DNA of 44,446 nucleotides, taken from positions 1 to 44,446 of the forward strand of contig JAKACA010000006.1 in NCBI GenBank assembly GCA_021796455.1. The letters run 5' to 3'. The translations under genes and the position numbers were made by a program. The first letter of the stretch is position 1; each line of letters opens with the position of its first letter. The notes beneath the pieces are model-generated. The model was not told the origin of the DNA. It saw only the letters and a program-made list of their open reading frames with translations, and ran no database searches. This DNA is from Actinomycetes bacterium (GTDB lineage: Bacteria > Actinomycetota > Acidimicrobiia > Acidimicrobiales > Bog-793). Positions 19,123 through 28,806 of the stretch are shown here, one piece after another.

Positions 19123-20358
19123 CTACCGGCCGCGGCCGGCCGACTGGCCGACCCGCGCGGCTTCACCTCGGGGAGCAGACCCGGTCCGGACGTAGGAGCG
19201 AGGGACTCTCGGCCCGATCCGGGTGACAACCTCATAGCAGATCGTATCGAGCACTCCGGCCCAGTCATTTGCCGTGAGACGCTCTCCTCCTTGCTGGCCG
19301 ATGAGCACGACCTCGTCGCCGGGAGCGACAGTCGCGTCGTCTTCGCAGTCGACCATGATCTGGTCCATGGTGACTGAACCGGCGAGCCGGCGCCGCCGGC
19401 CTTTGACGAGCACCTCGCCGCCGCCGGTGAAGAAGGAGCGAGGGATGCCATCGCCATAGCCGAGTGGCACGGTTGCGACGCGCGAATCGGCCGCGAGTGG
19501 AGCCTTCAACCCATAGCTGACCGCCTCGCCCGCCTTGAGATCACGAACAGAGCTGACCTGTGCGCTAAGGGAGAGCGCAGGGCGGAGATCGTCGGCCGAG
19601 CCGCCGGCGCTCTGGCTGGAAAGGGCCGCCTCCACCGCGGGGCTCGGGCAGTACCCATAGAGCCCGATCCCGCATCTGACCATGTCCAGCCGCGAGCTCG
19701 GCCAGGCGATGGCGCCCGCGGTGTTCGCGGCGTGAACGCGCCGCGGCTTGCTGATGCCGAGCGACGAGAGCAAGCGCAGCGCGATGCCAAGGCGCTCGAG
19801 CTGGCGTGCGGTGAACTCGCGGTCGGTCTCCTCTGCAACGGCCAGATGAGTCCACAGGCCGGCGAGCTCCAGCTCGCGGCAGTCTTCCAACAGTGGTGCC
19901 AGGCGCTCGAGCCCTTCCGGATCCACCCCGTCGCGGTGCATTCCGGTATCCAGGTTGATCTCCACTGGAGCCGGACCCGCGTCTCGCGACAGCCGTCGCC
20001 CCCTTGCCGCCCTTCTCGCCAGAGCGAGGCCCTCGAGGCTGTAGATGGTCGGCACGAGACCGTAGCTGTAGACCTCTGCCATGGCGTCCGCACCAGGCTC
20101 GGAGAGCACCAGGATGGGGGCTTCGATGCCGGCGTCCCTGAGCTCGGCTCCCTCGTCGACCAACGCGACCGCCAGCTCACTCGCGCCTCCCTCGAGCGCG
20201 GCTCGCGCCGCCGCCACAGCTCCATGGCCGTAGGCATCGGCTTTTACGACAGCGCACAGCCGCGCGGGCGCTACGAGCGACGCGAGGACGCGGGCGTTGT
20301 GCGCGATCGCATCGAGGTCGATGAAGACCCGAGCAGGGCGGCGCGCCCCCGCAGCCAC
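19123..20358 (-). CDS. alr: Alanine racemase
   Basis: RPARVFIDLDAIAHNARVLASLVAPARLCAVVKADAYGHGAVAAARAAL...LDTGMHRDGVDPEG...VPLGYGDGIPRSF; GTG at 20358 follows the nnrD stop by 4 nt. Confidence 0.95.
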   Translation of the reverse strand: MAAGARRPARVFIDLDAIAHNARVLASLVAPARLCAVVKADAYGHGAVAAARAALEGGASELAVALVDEGAELRDAGIEAPILVLSEPGADAMAEVYSYGLVPTIYSLEGLALARRAARGRRLSRDAGPAPVEINLDTGMHRDGVDPEGLERLAPLLEDCRELELAGLWTHLAVAEETDREFTARQLERLGIALRLLSSLGISKPRRVHAANTAGAIAWPSSRLDMVRCGIGLYGYCPSPAVEAALSSQSAGGSADDLRPALSLSAQVSSVRDLKAGEAVSYGLKAPLAADSRVATVPLGYGDGIPRSFFTGGGEVLVKGRRRRLAGSVTMDQIMVDCEDDATVAPGDEVVLIGQQGGERLTANDWAGVLDTICYEVVTRIGPRVPRSYVRTGSAPRGEAARVGQSAGRGR

Positions 20359-20362
20359 GGTT

Positions 20363-21778
20363 CTAGCTCCCTTGCTCTGGACGGAACTGGTCCCGGCCGA
20401 GCGCGGCGGTCGAGAGCACGTCGGCGACCAGCTCGGGCAGGTCGCCGGCGAGCAGACCCTCGGCCCGGCCACGACCCGCGGCGCGCCCGTGCACATGAGC
20501 AGCCAGCGCGGCTGCTTCCAGCGCGCCGACCCCTCTGGCAAGGAACGCGCCGATCACCCCGGACAAGACGTCCCCGCTTCCCGCCGTCGCCAGCCTCGCA
20601 GAGCCCGCGGCTGCCAGGAGCACTCGACCGTCTGGCCCGGCCACGACCGTGGTGGGACCCTTCATGAGAACCGTTGCGCCGGTTTGCGCGGCCAGAGCTC
20701 GAGCCTCCGCGATGCGGTCCGGTCCCGGTCGCCGGCCTGCCAAACGAGCGAACTCCCCGTCGTGGGGTGTGAGCACAACTGGTCTCGAACCTCGGGCGCC
20801 AATGACCTCGGCTGCCCGCTCAAGAGTCCCCAGCGCGCTCAGGCCATCGGCATCCACGACGGCAGGTACGGCGACATCGGCGACTAGACGGCGAAGGGTC
20901 TCGGCCGTCTCAGCAGAGCTTCCAAGTCCCGGTCCGAGCACGATCGCGCGACACCTGCCCGCCTCTTCCATCACGCGGTGGTAGAAGTCCCCCTGCTCGA
21001 TGGCGAACCCGACGGCCGGACCCACCGGCAGATGCCCCGGATCGGCGCCCGGCACGCCCAGGCGCACCATCCCGGCACCGCCTCTTCCAGCTCCCGCGGC
21101 TGCGTAGGTTGCCGCGCCGTACATCCCCGGAGAGCCCGCGACGATGACGACGCCATGTGACCACTTGTGGGCGGCTCTCTCACGCGCTGGGAGCAGCGCG
21201 GCCACATCGTGGTCGCAGACCAGGTGTGCCGTCGCCTCGACGTCGTCGATCGGGAGCCCGATCCGGCGCGTCACGATCGCTCCGCACCGCTCTGGCCCGT
21301 CGTTTAGGACCATGCCGGGCTTGAGGGCGCCGAAAGTTACCGTGCGGCTCGCCCCAACGGCCGTCGGGCACGCGATGCCGGACGTCGCATCGAGGCCGGT
21401 CGGCACGTCGACGGCCAGCACAGGAGAGCCGCCCGTCTCCGGTGCCTCATAGGTACCTCGGTACCCGGTCCCATAGGCCGCATCGATGACGAGATCGGCT
21501 CCGGTGACTCGTCTCGGCGCGCCCGAGACGTCGAAGACCACGACGCGCGAGCCCCGTCGCTCGAGATGGCGGGCCGCCACACGACCGTCGTTTCCATTGT
21601 TGCCGGGACCGGCGACGACGACCACACGCCGCCCGTATGCACCCTTCGGTCCGAGCATCGAGAGCGCCTCGCTCGCGAGCGCGGTACCCGCCCGCTCGAC
21701 GAGGACCGAGAGTGGGACGGCTCTTCCGGCGATCCCGTCGACGGCGCGCATCTCGGCAACTCCGAGCACGGGTTCCAT
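20363..21778 (-). CDS. nnr: Bifunctional NAD(P)H-hydrate epimerase / ADP-dependent NAD(P)H-hydrate dehydratase
   Basis: VVVVAGPGNNGNDGRVAARHLERRG...HKWSHGVVIVAGSPGMYGAATYAAAGAGRGGAGMVRLGVP...VLTPHDGEFARLAG...ATAGSGDVLSGVIGAFLA. Confidence 0.95.
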   Translation of the reverse strand: MEPVLGVAEMRAVDGIAGRAVPLSVLVERAGTALASEALSMLGPKGAYGRRVVVVAGPGNNGNDGRVAARHLERRGSRVVVFDVSGAPRRVTGADLVIDAAYGTGYRGTYEAPETGGSPVLAVDVPTGLDATSGIACPTAVGASRTVTFGALKPGMVLNDGPERCGAIVTRRIGLPIDDVEATAHLVCDHDVAALLPARERAAHKWSHGVVIVAGSPGMYGAATYAAAGAGRGGAGMVRLGVPGADPGHLPVGPAVGFAIEQGDFYHRVMEEAGRCRAIVLGPGLGSSAETAETLRRLVADVAVPAVVDADGLSALGTLERAAEVIGARGSRPVVLTPHDGEFARLAGRRPGPDRIAEARALAAQTGATVLMKGPTTVVAGPDGRVLLAAAGSARLATAGSGDVLSGVIGAFLARGVGALEAAALAAHVHGRAAGRGRAEGLLAGDLPELVADVLSTAALGRDQFRPEQGS

Positions 21779-21809
21779 CAGCCGAGGCCCTCGACGAGAC
21801 CGGATCGGC

Positions 21810-22184
21810 TCATGCCACCACTACCACGGCCATGGCAAGTATCTCGGTGTGGGTGAGGGAGACATGCCAGCTCGTCACCCCGAGCAGGCCGGCGCGCTCG
21901 CGTGCGCGGCCCGACACGACGAGGCGAGGAGCTCCACTGGGTTCGGACAGCACCTCCAGGTCAGTGAAGTCAACGCCGCCAAGGCCAGTCGAGAGCGCCT
22001 TCATGGCGGCCTCCTTGGCGGCAAAGCGCGCCGCCAGCGTTGGAACCGGGTCGTTGCGGCGCTTGGCGAGGCTCTGCTCCTCGAGCGAGAAGAGCCGCTG
22101 GACGAGCCTCGGTCGTCTGACGAGCAGGGCCCGGAACCGACCGATCTCGACCGCGTCGATACCCGTACCGATGACCGCGCTCAT
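21810..22184 (-). CDS. acpS: Holo-[acyl-carrier-protein] synthase
   Basis: IGTGIDAVEIGRFRALLVRRPRLVQRLFSLEEQSLAKRRNDPVPTLAARFAAKEAAMKAL...WHVSLTHTEILAMA. Confidence 0.96.
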   Translation of the reverse strand: MSAVIGTGIDAVEIGRFRALLVRRPRLVQRLFSLEEQSLAKRRNDPVPTLAARFAAKEAAMKALSTGLGGVDFTDLEVLSEPSGAPRLVVSGRARERAGLLGVTSWHVSLTHTEILAMAVVVVA

Positions 22185-24055
22185 TCGACCGTGACGACCT
22201 TCGCGAGGTTGCGTGGCCGGTCGACGTCGTTGCCACGCGCACGGGCCACGCCGTAGGCCAGCACCTGGAGGGGCACGACGAGCACGGCGGCGGCAACGGT
22301 CTCGTCGGTGTGCGGCACTTCGAGCACGATGTCGGCCAGCCCAGCCACTTCCGGGTCGTCGGTGTCACAAAGCGCCACGACGGTCGCACCGCGAGCACGC
22401 ACCTCCTCCACGTTTGCCAGCAGCTTGGCCGACAGCGACCCGCGGTTGGCGACGACGACTACGACGGCGTCGCGGTCTATGAGCGAGATGGGGCCGTGTT
22501 TCATCTCGCCGGCCGGATAACCCTCGGCTCGCACGTAGGCGAGCTCCTTCAGCTTGAGGGCTCCCTCGAGGGCGACGGCATAGCCGCCGCCCCTGCCGAG
22601 GAAGAAGACGTCGTCGACAAAGGCGAGCTGTTCAGCGGTGTGGCGGTACTCGTCGAAGCGAGCGACGACGTCACCGACGCGGGCAGGAACCGCCACCACG
22701 AGCGCGGCCAGCTCGGCGATCTCATCGGTGCTGAGGCTCCGGCGTAGCGACGCGAGGTGGAGGGCGAAGACCTGCAGCAACAAGATCTGGGCTGTGTGGC
22801 ACTTCGTCGATGCCACCCCAATCTCGGGTCCTGCACGCGTATAGAGAACTCCGTCGGCCTCCCTCGTCATGAGCGAGTCGACGACGTTGGTCAGCACGAC
22901 GGTGAGGGCTCCGCGGCGCTTTGCCTCGCGCAGGGCGTGGAACGTGTCCACCGTCTCGCCTGACTGGCTGATCGCGAGCACGAGGGTGCCGGGTTCGATA
23001 ATTGGGTTCCTGTAGCGGAACTCGCTCGCGATCTCGACGGTGCATGCAAGCTTGGCCCATGCCTCGATCGCGACGCGCCCGGTGAGGCCGGCGTGGTAGC
23101 TGGACCCGCACGCGATCACGATCACCCGCGAGATCGCGGCCAGCTCGATCTCCTTTATGCCGAGCTCCTCGAGCTCGGTCGTCCCGTCCGCGTGGATACG
23201 CCCGAGGATCGTGTCGGTGAGAGCGCGCGGCTGCTCGTGGATCTCCTTCGACATGAAATCCTCGAAGCCCTCGCGCTGAGCCGCCCGCACGCCCCAGCCG
23301 ACCCGCAGCCGAGTCGGCTCTACTCGGGTTCCGGCCCTGTCGACAACGCGGATCACCCCGGGCCTCAGCTCTGCGATCTCACCGTCGCCGAGCGCGTATA
23401 GCTCACGAGTCGTTTCGAGCAGTGCCGAGATGTCAGATGCGACCAGCCCGAGGCTGCTCGTCCGGCCGACTATGAGGGGAGACGTCTGCCGGGTGGCGAC
23501 GAGGACTTCGGGCTCGTCGGCCGAAGCGAGCACGAGCCCGAAGTCGCCGCGAATCTCGGACACGCATCGCTGCACCGCCTCGAGGAGTGAGGCGCCTGCC
23601 GTCACCTCCGCTTCGACCAAGTGCGCGACCACCTCGGTGTCGGTCTCGGATCTGAGGACATGGCCGGCGGCAACGAGCTTGGCGGCAAGGTGGCGGTGGT
23701 TCTCGATGATTCCGTTGTGCACCACCGCGACACGCCCGGTGCAATCGAGGTGCGGGTGGGCGTTTCCTTCCGTCGGGGCTCCGTGGGTGGCCCATCTCGT
23801 GTGCCCGATGCCAGTGCGCGCCCCCGGTACCAAGTCCGTACCGGCGAACCGCTCGAGAGCTGGGATCGACTCACCCCGGACGGCGGAGCGACGTCGCCAC
23901 AGCGCCCCGGTTCCGCTGAGTCCCTCGGCTTCCCCGGCCGTGGCCACGAGCACCACACCAGCTGAGTCATAGCCGCGGTATTCGAGGAGCGCGAGACCGT
24001 CGAGAACAAAACGCAGCGGATCGTCCGAGCCTGTCACCCCAATGATTCCGCACAT
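22181..24055 (-). CDS. glmS: Glutamine-fructose-6-phosphate aminotransferase (isomerizing)
   Basis: MCGIIGVTGSDDPLRFVLDGLALLEYRGYDSAGVV (catalytic Cys2), GIGHTRWATHGAPTEGNAHPH, SIS domains, PRNLAKVVTVE C-terminus. Confidence 0.98.
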   Translation of the reverse strand: MCGIIGVTGSDDPLRFVLDGLALLEYRGYDSAGVVLVATAGEAEGLSGTGALWRRRSAVRGESIPALERFAGTDLVPGARTGIGHTRWATHGAPTEGNAHPHLDCTGRVAVVHNGIIENHRHLAAKLVAAGHVLRSETDTEVVAHLVEAEVTAGASLLEAVQRCVSEIRGDFGLVLASADEPEVLVATRQTSPLIVGRTSSLGLVASDISALLETTRELYALGDGEIAELRPGVIRVVDRAGTRVEPTRLRVGWGVRAAQREGFEDFMSKEIHEQPRALTDTILGRIHADGTTELEELGIKEIELAAISRVIVIACGSSYHAGLTGRVAIEAWAKLACTVEIASEFRYRNPIIEPGTLVLAISQSGETVDTFHALREAKRRGALTVVLTNVVDSLMTREADGVLYTRAGPEIGVASTKCHTAQILLLQVFALHLASLRRSLSTDEIAELAALVVAVPARVGDVVARFDEYRHTAEQLAFVDDVFFLGRGGGYAVALEGALKLKELAYVRAEGYPAGEMKHGPISLIDRDAVVVVVANRGSLSAKLLANVEEVRARGATVVALCDTDDPEVAGLADIVLEVPHTDETVAAAVLVVPLQVLAYGVARARGNDVDRPRNLAKVVTVE

Positions 24056-24123
24056 GGGCCAAAGGCTACCCGGGGCCCAAGAGCGCCCCGTGACAGGCAC
24101 TTGCGCCCGAGGCACCGCGACCT

Positions 24124-25449
24124 CTAGGCAAGCTCGCGCTCCACTACCGCCGCCAGGCGGTTCGCCTGTGCCTGGACCTCTTCGACGGTTGGGCCCTCGA
24201 CCATGACCCGTACTGCCGGCTCGGTCCCGCTCGGCCGGACGAGGACACGACCGGCTGTCCCGAGCTCGGCTTCGACAGCAGTTACCTCCCGCCACACCGC
24301 CGAGGCGCCTGCGAGGCGATGCTGGTCGCGCACGGGCACGTTCACGATGACCTGCGGCAGGCGTCTCATCGCCGCCGACGCGAGATCGGACAGCGCCTCC
24401 GAGCGCCGTGCGAGGAGATCGATGAGCTTCAAAGAGGTGAGAATGCCGTCCCCCGTAGAGGCATGCTGACGGAAGATGACGTGGCCGGACTGCTCTCCGC
24501 CAAGCACGTACCCCCCGGTCTCGAGAGCGTCCGAGATGTGGCGGTCACCAACTGGGGTCTCTACGACGGACAGACCCCTTTTGCTTAGAGCCAGGCGCAG
24601 CCCGAGATTCGACAGGACGCTCACGACGACGTGGCCGCCCACGAGCTGCCCCTGTTCGTGCAAGTCGGCGGCGAACAACGCGATGAGCTGATCGCCGTCG
24701 ACTACCTCGCCCGCGTCGTCGACCGCGAGCATGCGGTCGGCGTCCCCATCGAAAGCGATCCCGAGGCTGGCTCCGGTCGATCTAACCGCCCGCTGCAGCA
24801 TCGCCAGGTCAGTCGAACCGCAGCCTGCGTTGATGTTCGTGCCGTCCGGCGTCGCGTTGATGGCGGTGTGCTCGAGGCCGAGGCGGCCGTAGACCGCGGG
24901 CGCGACGTCGCTCGCGGCCCCGTTGGCACAGTCGACCACTATCCGCCCGCTATAGCCGGCAGCCGACGGGACCGCAGTGACGAGCCGCTCGGCATAGGAC
25001 ATGGCAGCTTCGGTCTCGATCCGGATCTGCCCGACACTGCCTGCAGCTCCGAGGGGGCCGCGGCCCGTTCGGGTGAGCTCCTCCGAGATGGCGGCCTCGT
25101 CGGCGACCGAGAGCTTGGATCCCCCGGCACCAAAGAGCTTGATGCCATTGTCCGAATAGGGGTTGTGAGACGCAGACACCATGGCAGCAGGCAGACCGCG
25201 CTCGCCGGCGAGCCAGGCGAGGCCCGGGGTCGGAATTACGCCGCAGTCGACGACGTCGCAGCCCTCCGAGGCGATACCAGCGGCAAGTGCTGCGAGCAGC
25301 ATTGGGCCAGAGCGCCGCGTATCGCGTCCAAGAAGCCAGGGTGACCCAGGTAGGTGACGGGTCGCCCCTCGGCCCAGGGCCAGGGCGATCTCCGGGGTGA
25401 CGTCGATGTTGGCAGCTCCGCGGATGCCGTCGGTGCCGAATCCCAGCAC
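24124..25449 (-). CDS. glmM: Phosphoglucosamine mutase
   Basis: MLGFGTDGIRGAANIDVTPEIALALGRG...AMVSASHNPYSDNGIKLFG...AFDGDADRMLAVD...VRPSGTEPAVRVMVEG. Confidence 0.98.
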   Translation of the reverse strand: MLGFGTDGIRGAANIDVTPEIALALGRGATRHLPGSPWLLGRDTRRSGPMLLAALAAGIASEGCDVVDCGVIPTPGLAWLAGERGLPAAMVSASHNPYSDNGIKLFGAGGSKLSVADEAAISEELTRTGRGPLGAAGSVGQIRIETEAAMSYAERLVTAVPSAAGYSGRIVVDCANGAASDVAPAVYGRLGLEHTAINATPDGTNINAGCGSTDLAMLQRAVRSTGASLGIAFDGDADRMLAVDDAGEVVDGDQLIALFAADLHEQGQLVGGHVVVSVLSNLGLRLALSKRGLSVVETPVGDRHISDALETGGYVLGGEQSGHVIFRQHASTGDGILTSLKLIDLLARRSEALSDLASAAMRRLPQVIVNVPVRDQHRLAGASAVWREVTAVEAELGTAGRVLVRPSGTEPAVRVMVEGPTVEEVQAQANRLAAVVERELA

Positions 25450-25460
25450 CTGAGCAGACC

Positions 25461-25853
25461 TCAGCGCTTGGAGTACTGGGGTGCTTTGCGGGCCTTCTTC
25501 AAGCCGTACTTCTTGCTCTCCTTCTCACGCGCATCGCGCGTCAGCATCCCGGCTTTCTTCAGCTGACCGCGCAGATCAGGGTCGAGCTCGATCAGACCAC
25601 GAGCTATCCCGAGGCGAAGGGCACCGGCCTGCCCCGACAGCCCACCCCCGTCGATCGTGGCATCTACATCGATGTCGTCAGCCCGGTTGACGAGTCGCAA
25701 TGGTTCTGACGCGAGCATCCTGGCTGTAGCCGACGGAAAGTACTCCTCAAAGCCGCGGCGGTTGATCGTGATCGCGCCCTGTCCCTCCCTAAAACGCACT
25801 CTCGCCACCGCTCTCTTACGGCGACCGGTCGCTTGTACGAGCGGCTTCGACAT
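25461..25853 (-). CDS. rpsI: 30S ribosomal protein S9
   Basis: VQATGRRKRAVARVRFREGQGAITINRRGFEEYFP...TRDAREKESKKYGLKKARKAPQYSKR. Confidence 0.98.
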   Translation of the reverse strand: MSKPLVQATGRRKRAVARVRFREGQGAITINRRGFEEYFPSATARMLASEPLRLVNRADDIDVDATIDGGGLSGQAGALRLGIARGLIELDPDLRGQLKKAGMLTRDAREKESKKYGLKKARKAPQYSKR

Positions 25854-25932
25854 CAGGGGTTCAACCTCTCCTTCGAATCGTGGACTCTGGCACTGCGACT
25901 ATTAGCGGCACCGAGCTCTGAGCCGCGCACCC

Positions 25933-26388
25933 TCATTGGATCCTGGCGGCGGCAGTCGCGGGGAGCCCAAGGGGCTGGGGCGTCTGCGCGTCATGGGGGT
26001 GCTCGGGCCCGGCATAGACCTTCAGCTTGGTCAGCATCTTGCGCCCGAGAGTGCCCTTTGGCAGCATGCCTCGCACGGCAGCGCGCATGAGCTCCTCGGG
26101 CTTGTCCCGCAGGAGGTCGGCGTAGCTGGTCGCTCGCAGGCTGCCCGGATAGCCACTGTGGTGGTAGGCGAATGACTGTTGCGCCTTGTTGGCGGTGAGC
26201 ACGACCTTGCCGGCATTTACGACGATCACGTGGTCGCCCGTGTCGAGGTGGGGGGAGAAGATGGGCCGGTGCTTTCCGCGAAGCACTCGCGCCACTTCGG
26301 TCGCCACGCGGCCGAGCACCATGTTCTGCGCATCGACGACGTACCAGACGCGCTCGACTTCGCTGGGTTTAGTGGAATAGGTACGCAC
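25933..26388 (-). CDS. rplM: 50S ribosomal protein L13
   Basis: MRTYSTKPSEVERVWYVVDAQNMVLGRVATEVARVLRGKHRPIFSPHLDTGDHVIVVNAGKVVLT...RGMLPKGTLGRKMLTKLKVYAGPEHPHDAQTPQPL. Confidence 0.98.
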   Translation of the reverse strand: MRTYSTKPSEVERVWYVVDAQNMVLGRVATEVARVLRGKHRPIFSPHLDTGDHVIVVNAGKVVLTANKAQQSFAYHHSGYPGSLRATSYADLLRDKPEELMRAAVRGMLPKGTLGRKMLTKLKVYAGPEHPHDAQTPQPLGLPATAAARIQ

Positions 26389-26547
26389 CGATAGTCCTTG
26401 CTTGGTCTCTAGTCATCGTCGCTCGCGGCTGCGAGCTGCCGGCGGCTCGTAAGCTCACGGCCGCCCTTAGGCAGCCCGGGTTGAATGTGCTGCGCGCGAC
26501 ATCGCCGCGCACGCGTCGCGACGACAACAATAGGCGGTGCGAGCGCT

Positions 26548-27408
26548 TCAGGCAACCGAGCCCCAGCGCGGCGGCGACCAGATGCCGCCCTCTACCTGGT
26601 CGGGTGGGTATCTGACTTGCTCCAGGATGAGCCCGAAGGGCGGCGCCAGGCTCTGGCCACCGGAACGATCTTTGGATCGCAGCCTGGCCAGCAGATCGGC
26701 GGGAGTCATACGGCCCTTGCCGACAGCAACGAGAGCACCCACGATCGCGCGCACCATCTGGTGGCAAAAAGCGTTCGCCTCGATCTCGAATGCCAGCAAC
26801 CGTCCATCGCCCTCGATCGACAGCCTCGTCTCCTTCACGCATCTGACGGTCGACCCCTCATTCGGAGGACGGCGGCAAAAGGCGGCGAAATCATGCTCGC
26901 CGAGCAAGGTGTCGGCCCCGAGGCGCATCGCCGCGAGGTCCAGCTCGCCCGGCACATGCCAGCTGAAGGAACGAAGCAGAGGATCCGGCCAGGGTGTCCG
27001 GAGCAGTAGGTACCGGTACCTCCTCGACAGCGCGGACCGGCGGGCGTCGAACCCACTGATCGCTCGCTGCGCGTCCAGGACAGCCACCTCTGGCCCGACC
27101 TGGCGGGTCAGCGATCGCACGAGCCGTCCAGGTTCCTGATGGGCATCGAGGAGCCCCTCCGCCACGTCGGTGTGGACGACCTGGCCACGCGCGTGCACGC
27201 CCGCATCGGTCCTGCCAGCACAGGTGAGCGACACCTCGTGTCCGGCGAGCCGCGCGAGCGCCGCGCCGAGGCGACCGGCGACGGTGGGCTGGCCGGGCTG
27301 AAGGGCAAAGCCGTGAAAGGGGCTGCCGTCATAGGCGACGAGGAGTCGCACACGACAAAGCGGCCCCGGAGGGGCCGCTTTGTCGTGTGCGGTCGAGGCT
27401 GCCGTCAT
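26548..27408 (-). CDS. truA: tRNA pseudouridine synthase A (start uncertain: ATG 27408, GTG 27351, or extended ORF start 27474)
   Basis: VRLLVAYDGSPFHGFALQPGQPTVAGRLGAALARL...TCAGRTDAGVHARGQVVHTD...RRYRYLLLRTPWPDPLLR. Confidence 0.93.
   Translation of the reverse strand: MTAASTAHDKAAPPGPLCRVRLLVAYDGSPFHGFALQPGQPTVAGRLGAALARLAGHEVSLTCAGRTDAGVHARGQVVHTDVAEGLLDAHQEPGRLVRSLTRQVGPEVAVLDAQRAISGFDARRSALSRRYRYLLLRTPWPDPLLRSFSWHVPGELDLAAMRLGADTLLGEHDFAAFCRRPPNEGSTVRCVKETRLSIEGDGRLLAFEIEANAFCHQMVRAIVGALVAVGKGRMTPADLLARLRSKDRSGGQSLAPPFGLILEQVRYPPDQVEGGIWSPPRWGSVA
27321..27343. repeat. 23-bp perfect direct repeat, copy within truA (LVAYDGS codons)
   Basis: ggctgccgtcataggcgacgagg, identical to 27397-27419. 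Confidence 0.97.
27347..27391 (-). terminator. Perfect 21-bp-arm inverted repeat, terminator-like, between rplQ and truA and overlapping the truA start region
   Basis: cgcacacgacaaagcggcccc-gga-ggggccgctttgtcgtgtgcg; A-tract/GC stem/T-tract layout aaagcggcccc...ggggccgcttt. Confidence 0.7.
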
Positions 27409-27419
27409 AGGCGACGAGG
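27397..27419. repeat. 23-bp perfect direct repeat, second copy between rplQ and truA
   Basis: ggctgccgtcataggcgacgagg, identical to 27321-27343; the two copies flank the inverted repeat. Confidence 0.97.
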
Positions 27420-27464
27420 CAGCTTCATCAAGGTGCGTCAGCCGGTCCTCAGGGTCGGGCTGCC

Positions 27465-27833
27465 TCACACCCACTGCACGCGGGCCATGGGAGCCTTGTC
27501 CCCCGAGCGCGGACCAAGCTTGAGGATTCGCAGGTAGCCACCCGGCCGATCCTCGTACAAGGGGGCGATCTCGTGAAACAGAGCATGGGCCATGTCCTCG
27601 TCCCTTATGAAGGCTATGACCTGGCGGTAGCTGTGCATGTCCCCCTTGATGGCCTTTGTCACCATCTTCTCTGCGATCGGGCGGAGGGCCTTGGCTTTGG
27701 CCTCTGTCGTGGTCAGCCCCTTGTCGTAGGCCTGATGCGCCGCGATGAGTGAAGCCACCAAGTTGCCCATCATCGCCTTCTGGTGAGCGGCGTCACCACC
27801 GAAGCGGCGAGCCTTGCGCGGAGCCGCGGGCAT
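27465..27833 (-). CDS. rplQ: 50S ribosomal protein L17
   Basis: RRFGGDAAHQKAMMGNLVASLIAAHQAYDKGLTTTEAKAKALRPIAEKMVTKA. Confidence 0.97.
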   Translation of the reverse strand: MPAAPRKARRFGGDAAHQKAMMGNLVASLIAAHQAYDKGLTTTEAKAKALRPIAEKMVTKAIKGDMHSYRQVIAFIRDEDMAHALFHEIAPLYEDRPGGYLRILKLGPRSGDKAPMARVQWV

Positions 27834-28775
27834 CTAGATCCCCCCTTCCCGAAGAGCCAGCCCACGTTCGTCGAGCCGCACAAGCACCTCGTCGAGCGAC
27901 TTTTGGCCGAAGTTGGTGATAGAGAGCAGCTCATCTGGAGTCCGCTGGATGAGCTCGCCGACTGTGTTGATCTGAGCGCGCTTGAGACAGTTGCGTGGGC
28001 GCTCCGACAGGTCGAGGTCCTCAATAGGAAGGTCGAGATCGGGAGAGCCGGTCGTCGCGGCCCCGACGTCGCCGAGCTCGAGGCCGTGCCCCTCGTCCGC
28101 GAGCTCCGCTACGAGTGACAAGAGCGAGCGGAGTGTCTGGCCCGCCGATGCAAGTGCCTCGCGCGGGCTGATGGAGCCATCGGTCTCGATGTCGAGCACG
28201 AGCCGGTCGTAGTCAGTCGAGACCTCGACTCGTGTGGGCTCGACGTCGAAGGCGACCCGTCGCACGGGGGAGAAGATGGCATCAACCGGTATGACACCGA
28301 TGGTCGAGGCTGCCTGCTTCCGCTCGGCGGCAACATATCCCTTGCCCCGCTCGACGGTCACGTCCATTGCAAGGCGGCCCTTGCCGTTCACGGTCGCAAG
28401 GTGGAGGTCCGGGTTGAGCACCTCGACATCGGAGGTGAGCTTCAGATCTGCGCCGGTGACGTCGGCCGCGCCCTTGACGTCGACTCGCATGGTCACGGGC
28501 TCGTCCGACTCGCATCGCAGCACGAGATCTTTCAAATTCAAGATGATGTCGCTGACGTCCTCCTTCACCCCCTGGAGGTAGGTGAACTCATGCAGGGCCT
28601 CGTCGAAGCGAACCTGGGTGACGGCAGCACCGGGTATTGAGGACAGGAGTGTCCTTCGGAGCGCGGCACCGAGTGTGCGGCCGAAGCCCGGGTCAAGGGG
28701 CCCAATCGCGAACCGCTGCCGGAATTGGTCGGACTCGCCTAGCGACTCAACGGTCGGACGCTGGATTATGAGCAT
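27834..28775 (-). CDS. rpoA: DNA-directed RNA polymerase subunit alpha
   Basis: MLIIQRPTVESLGESDQFRQRFAIGPLDPGFGRTLGAALRRTLLSSIPGAAVTQVRFDEALHEFTYLQGVKEDVSDIILNLKDL; alpha-CTD RPRNCLKRAQINTVGELIQRTPDELLSITNFGQKSLDEV. Confidence 0.98.
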   Translation of the reverse strand: MLIIQRPTVESLGESDQFRQRFAIGPLDPGFGRTLGAALRRTLLSSIPGAAVTQVRFDEALHEFTYLQGVKEDVSDIILNLKDLVLRCESDEPVTMRVDVKGAADVTGADLKLTSDVEVLNPDLHLATVNGKGRLAMDVTVERGKGYVAAERKQAASTIGVIPVDAIFSPVRRVAFDVEPTRVEVSTDYDRLVLDIETDGSISPREALASAGQTLRSLLSLVAELADEGHGLELGDVGAATTGSPDLDLPIEDLDLSERPRNCLKRAQINTVGELIQRTPDELLSITNFGQKSLDEVLVRLDERGLALREGGI

Positions 28776-28806
28776 TGGTTACTGGGCTCCTTAGACGGCT
28801 TGGCTG

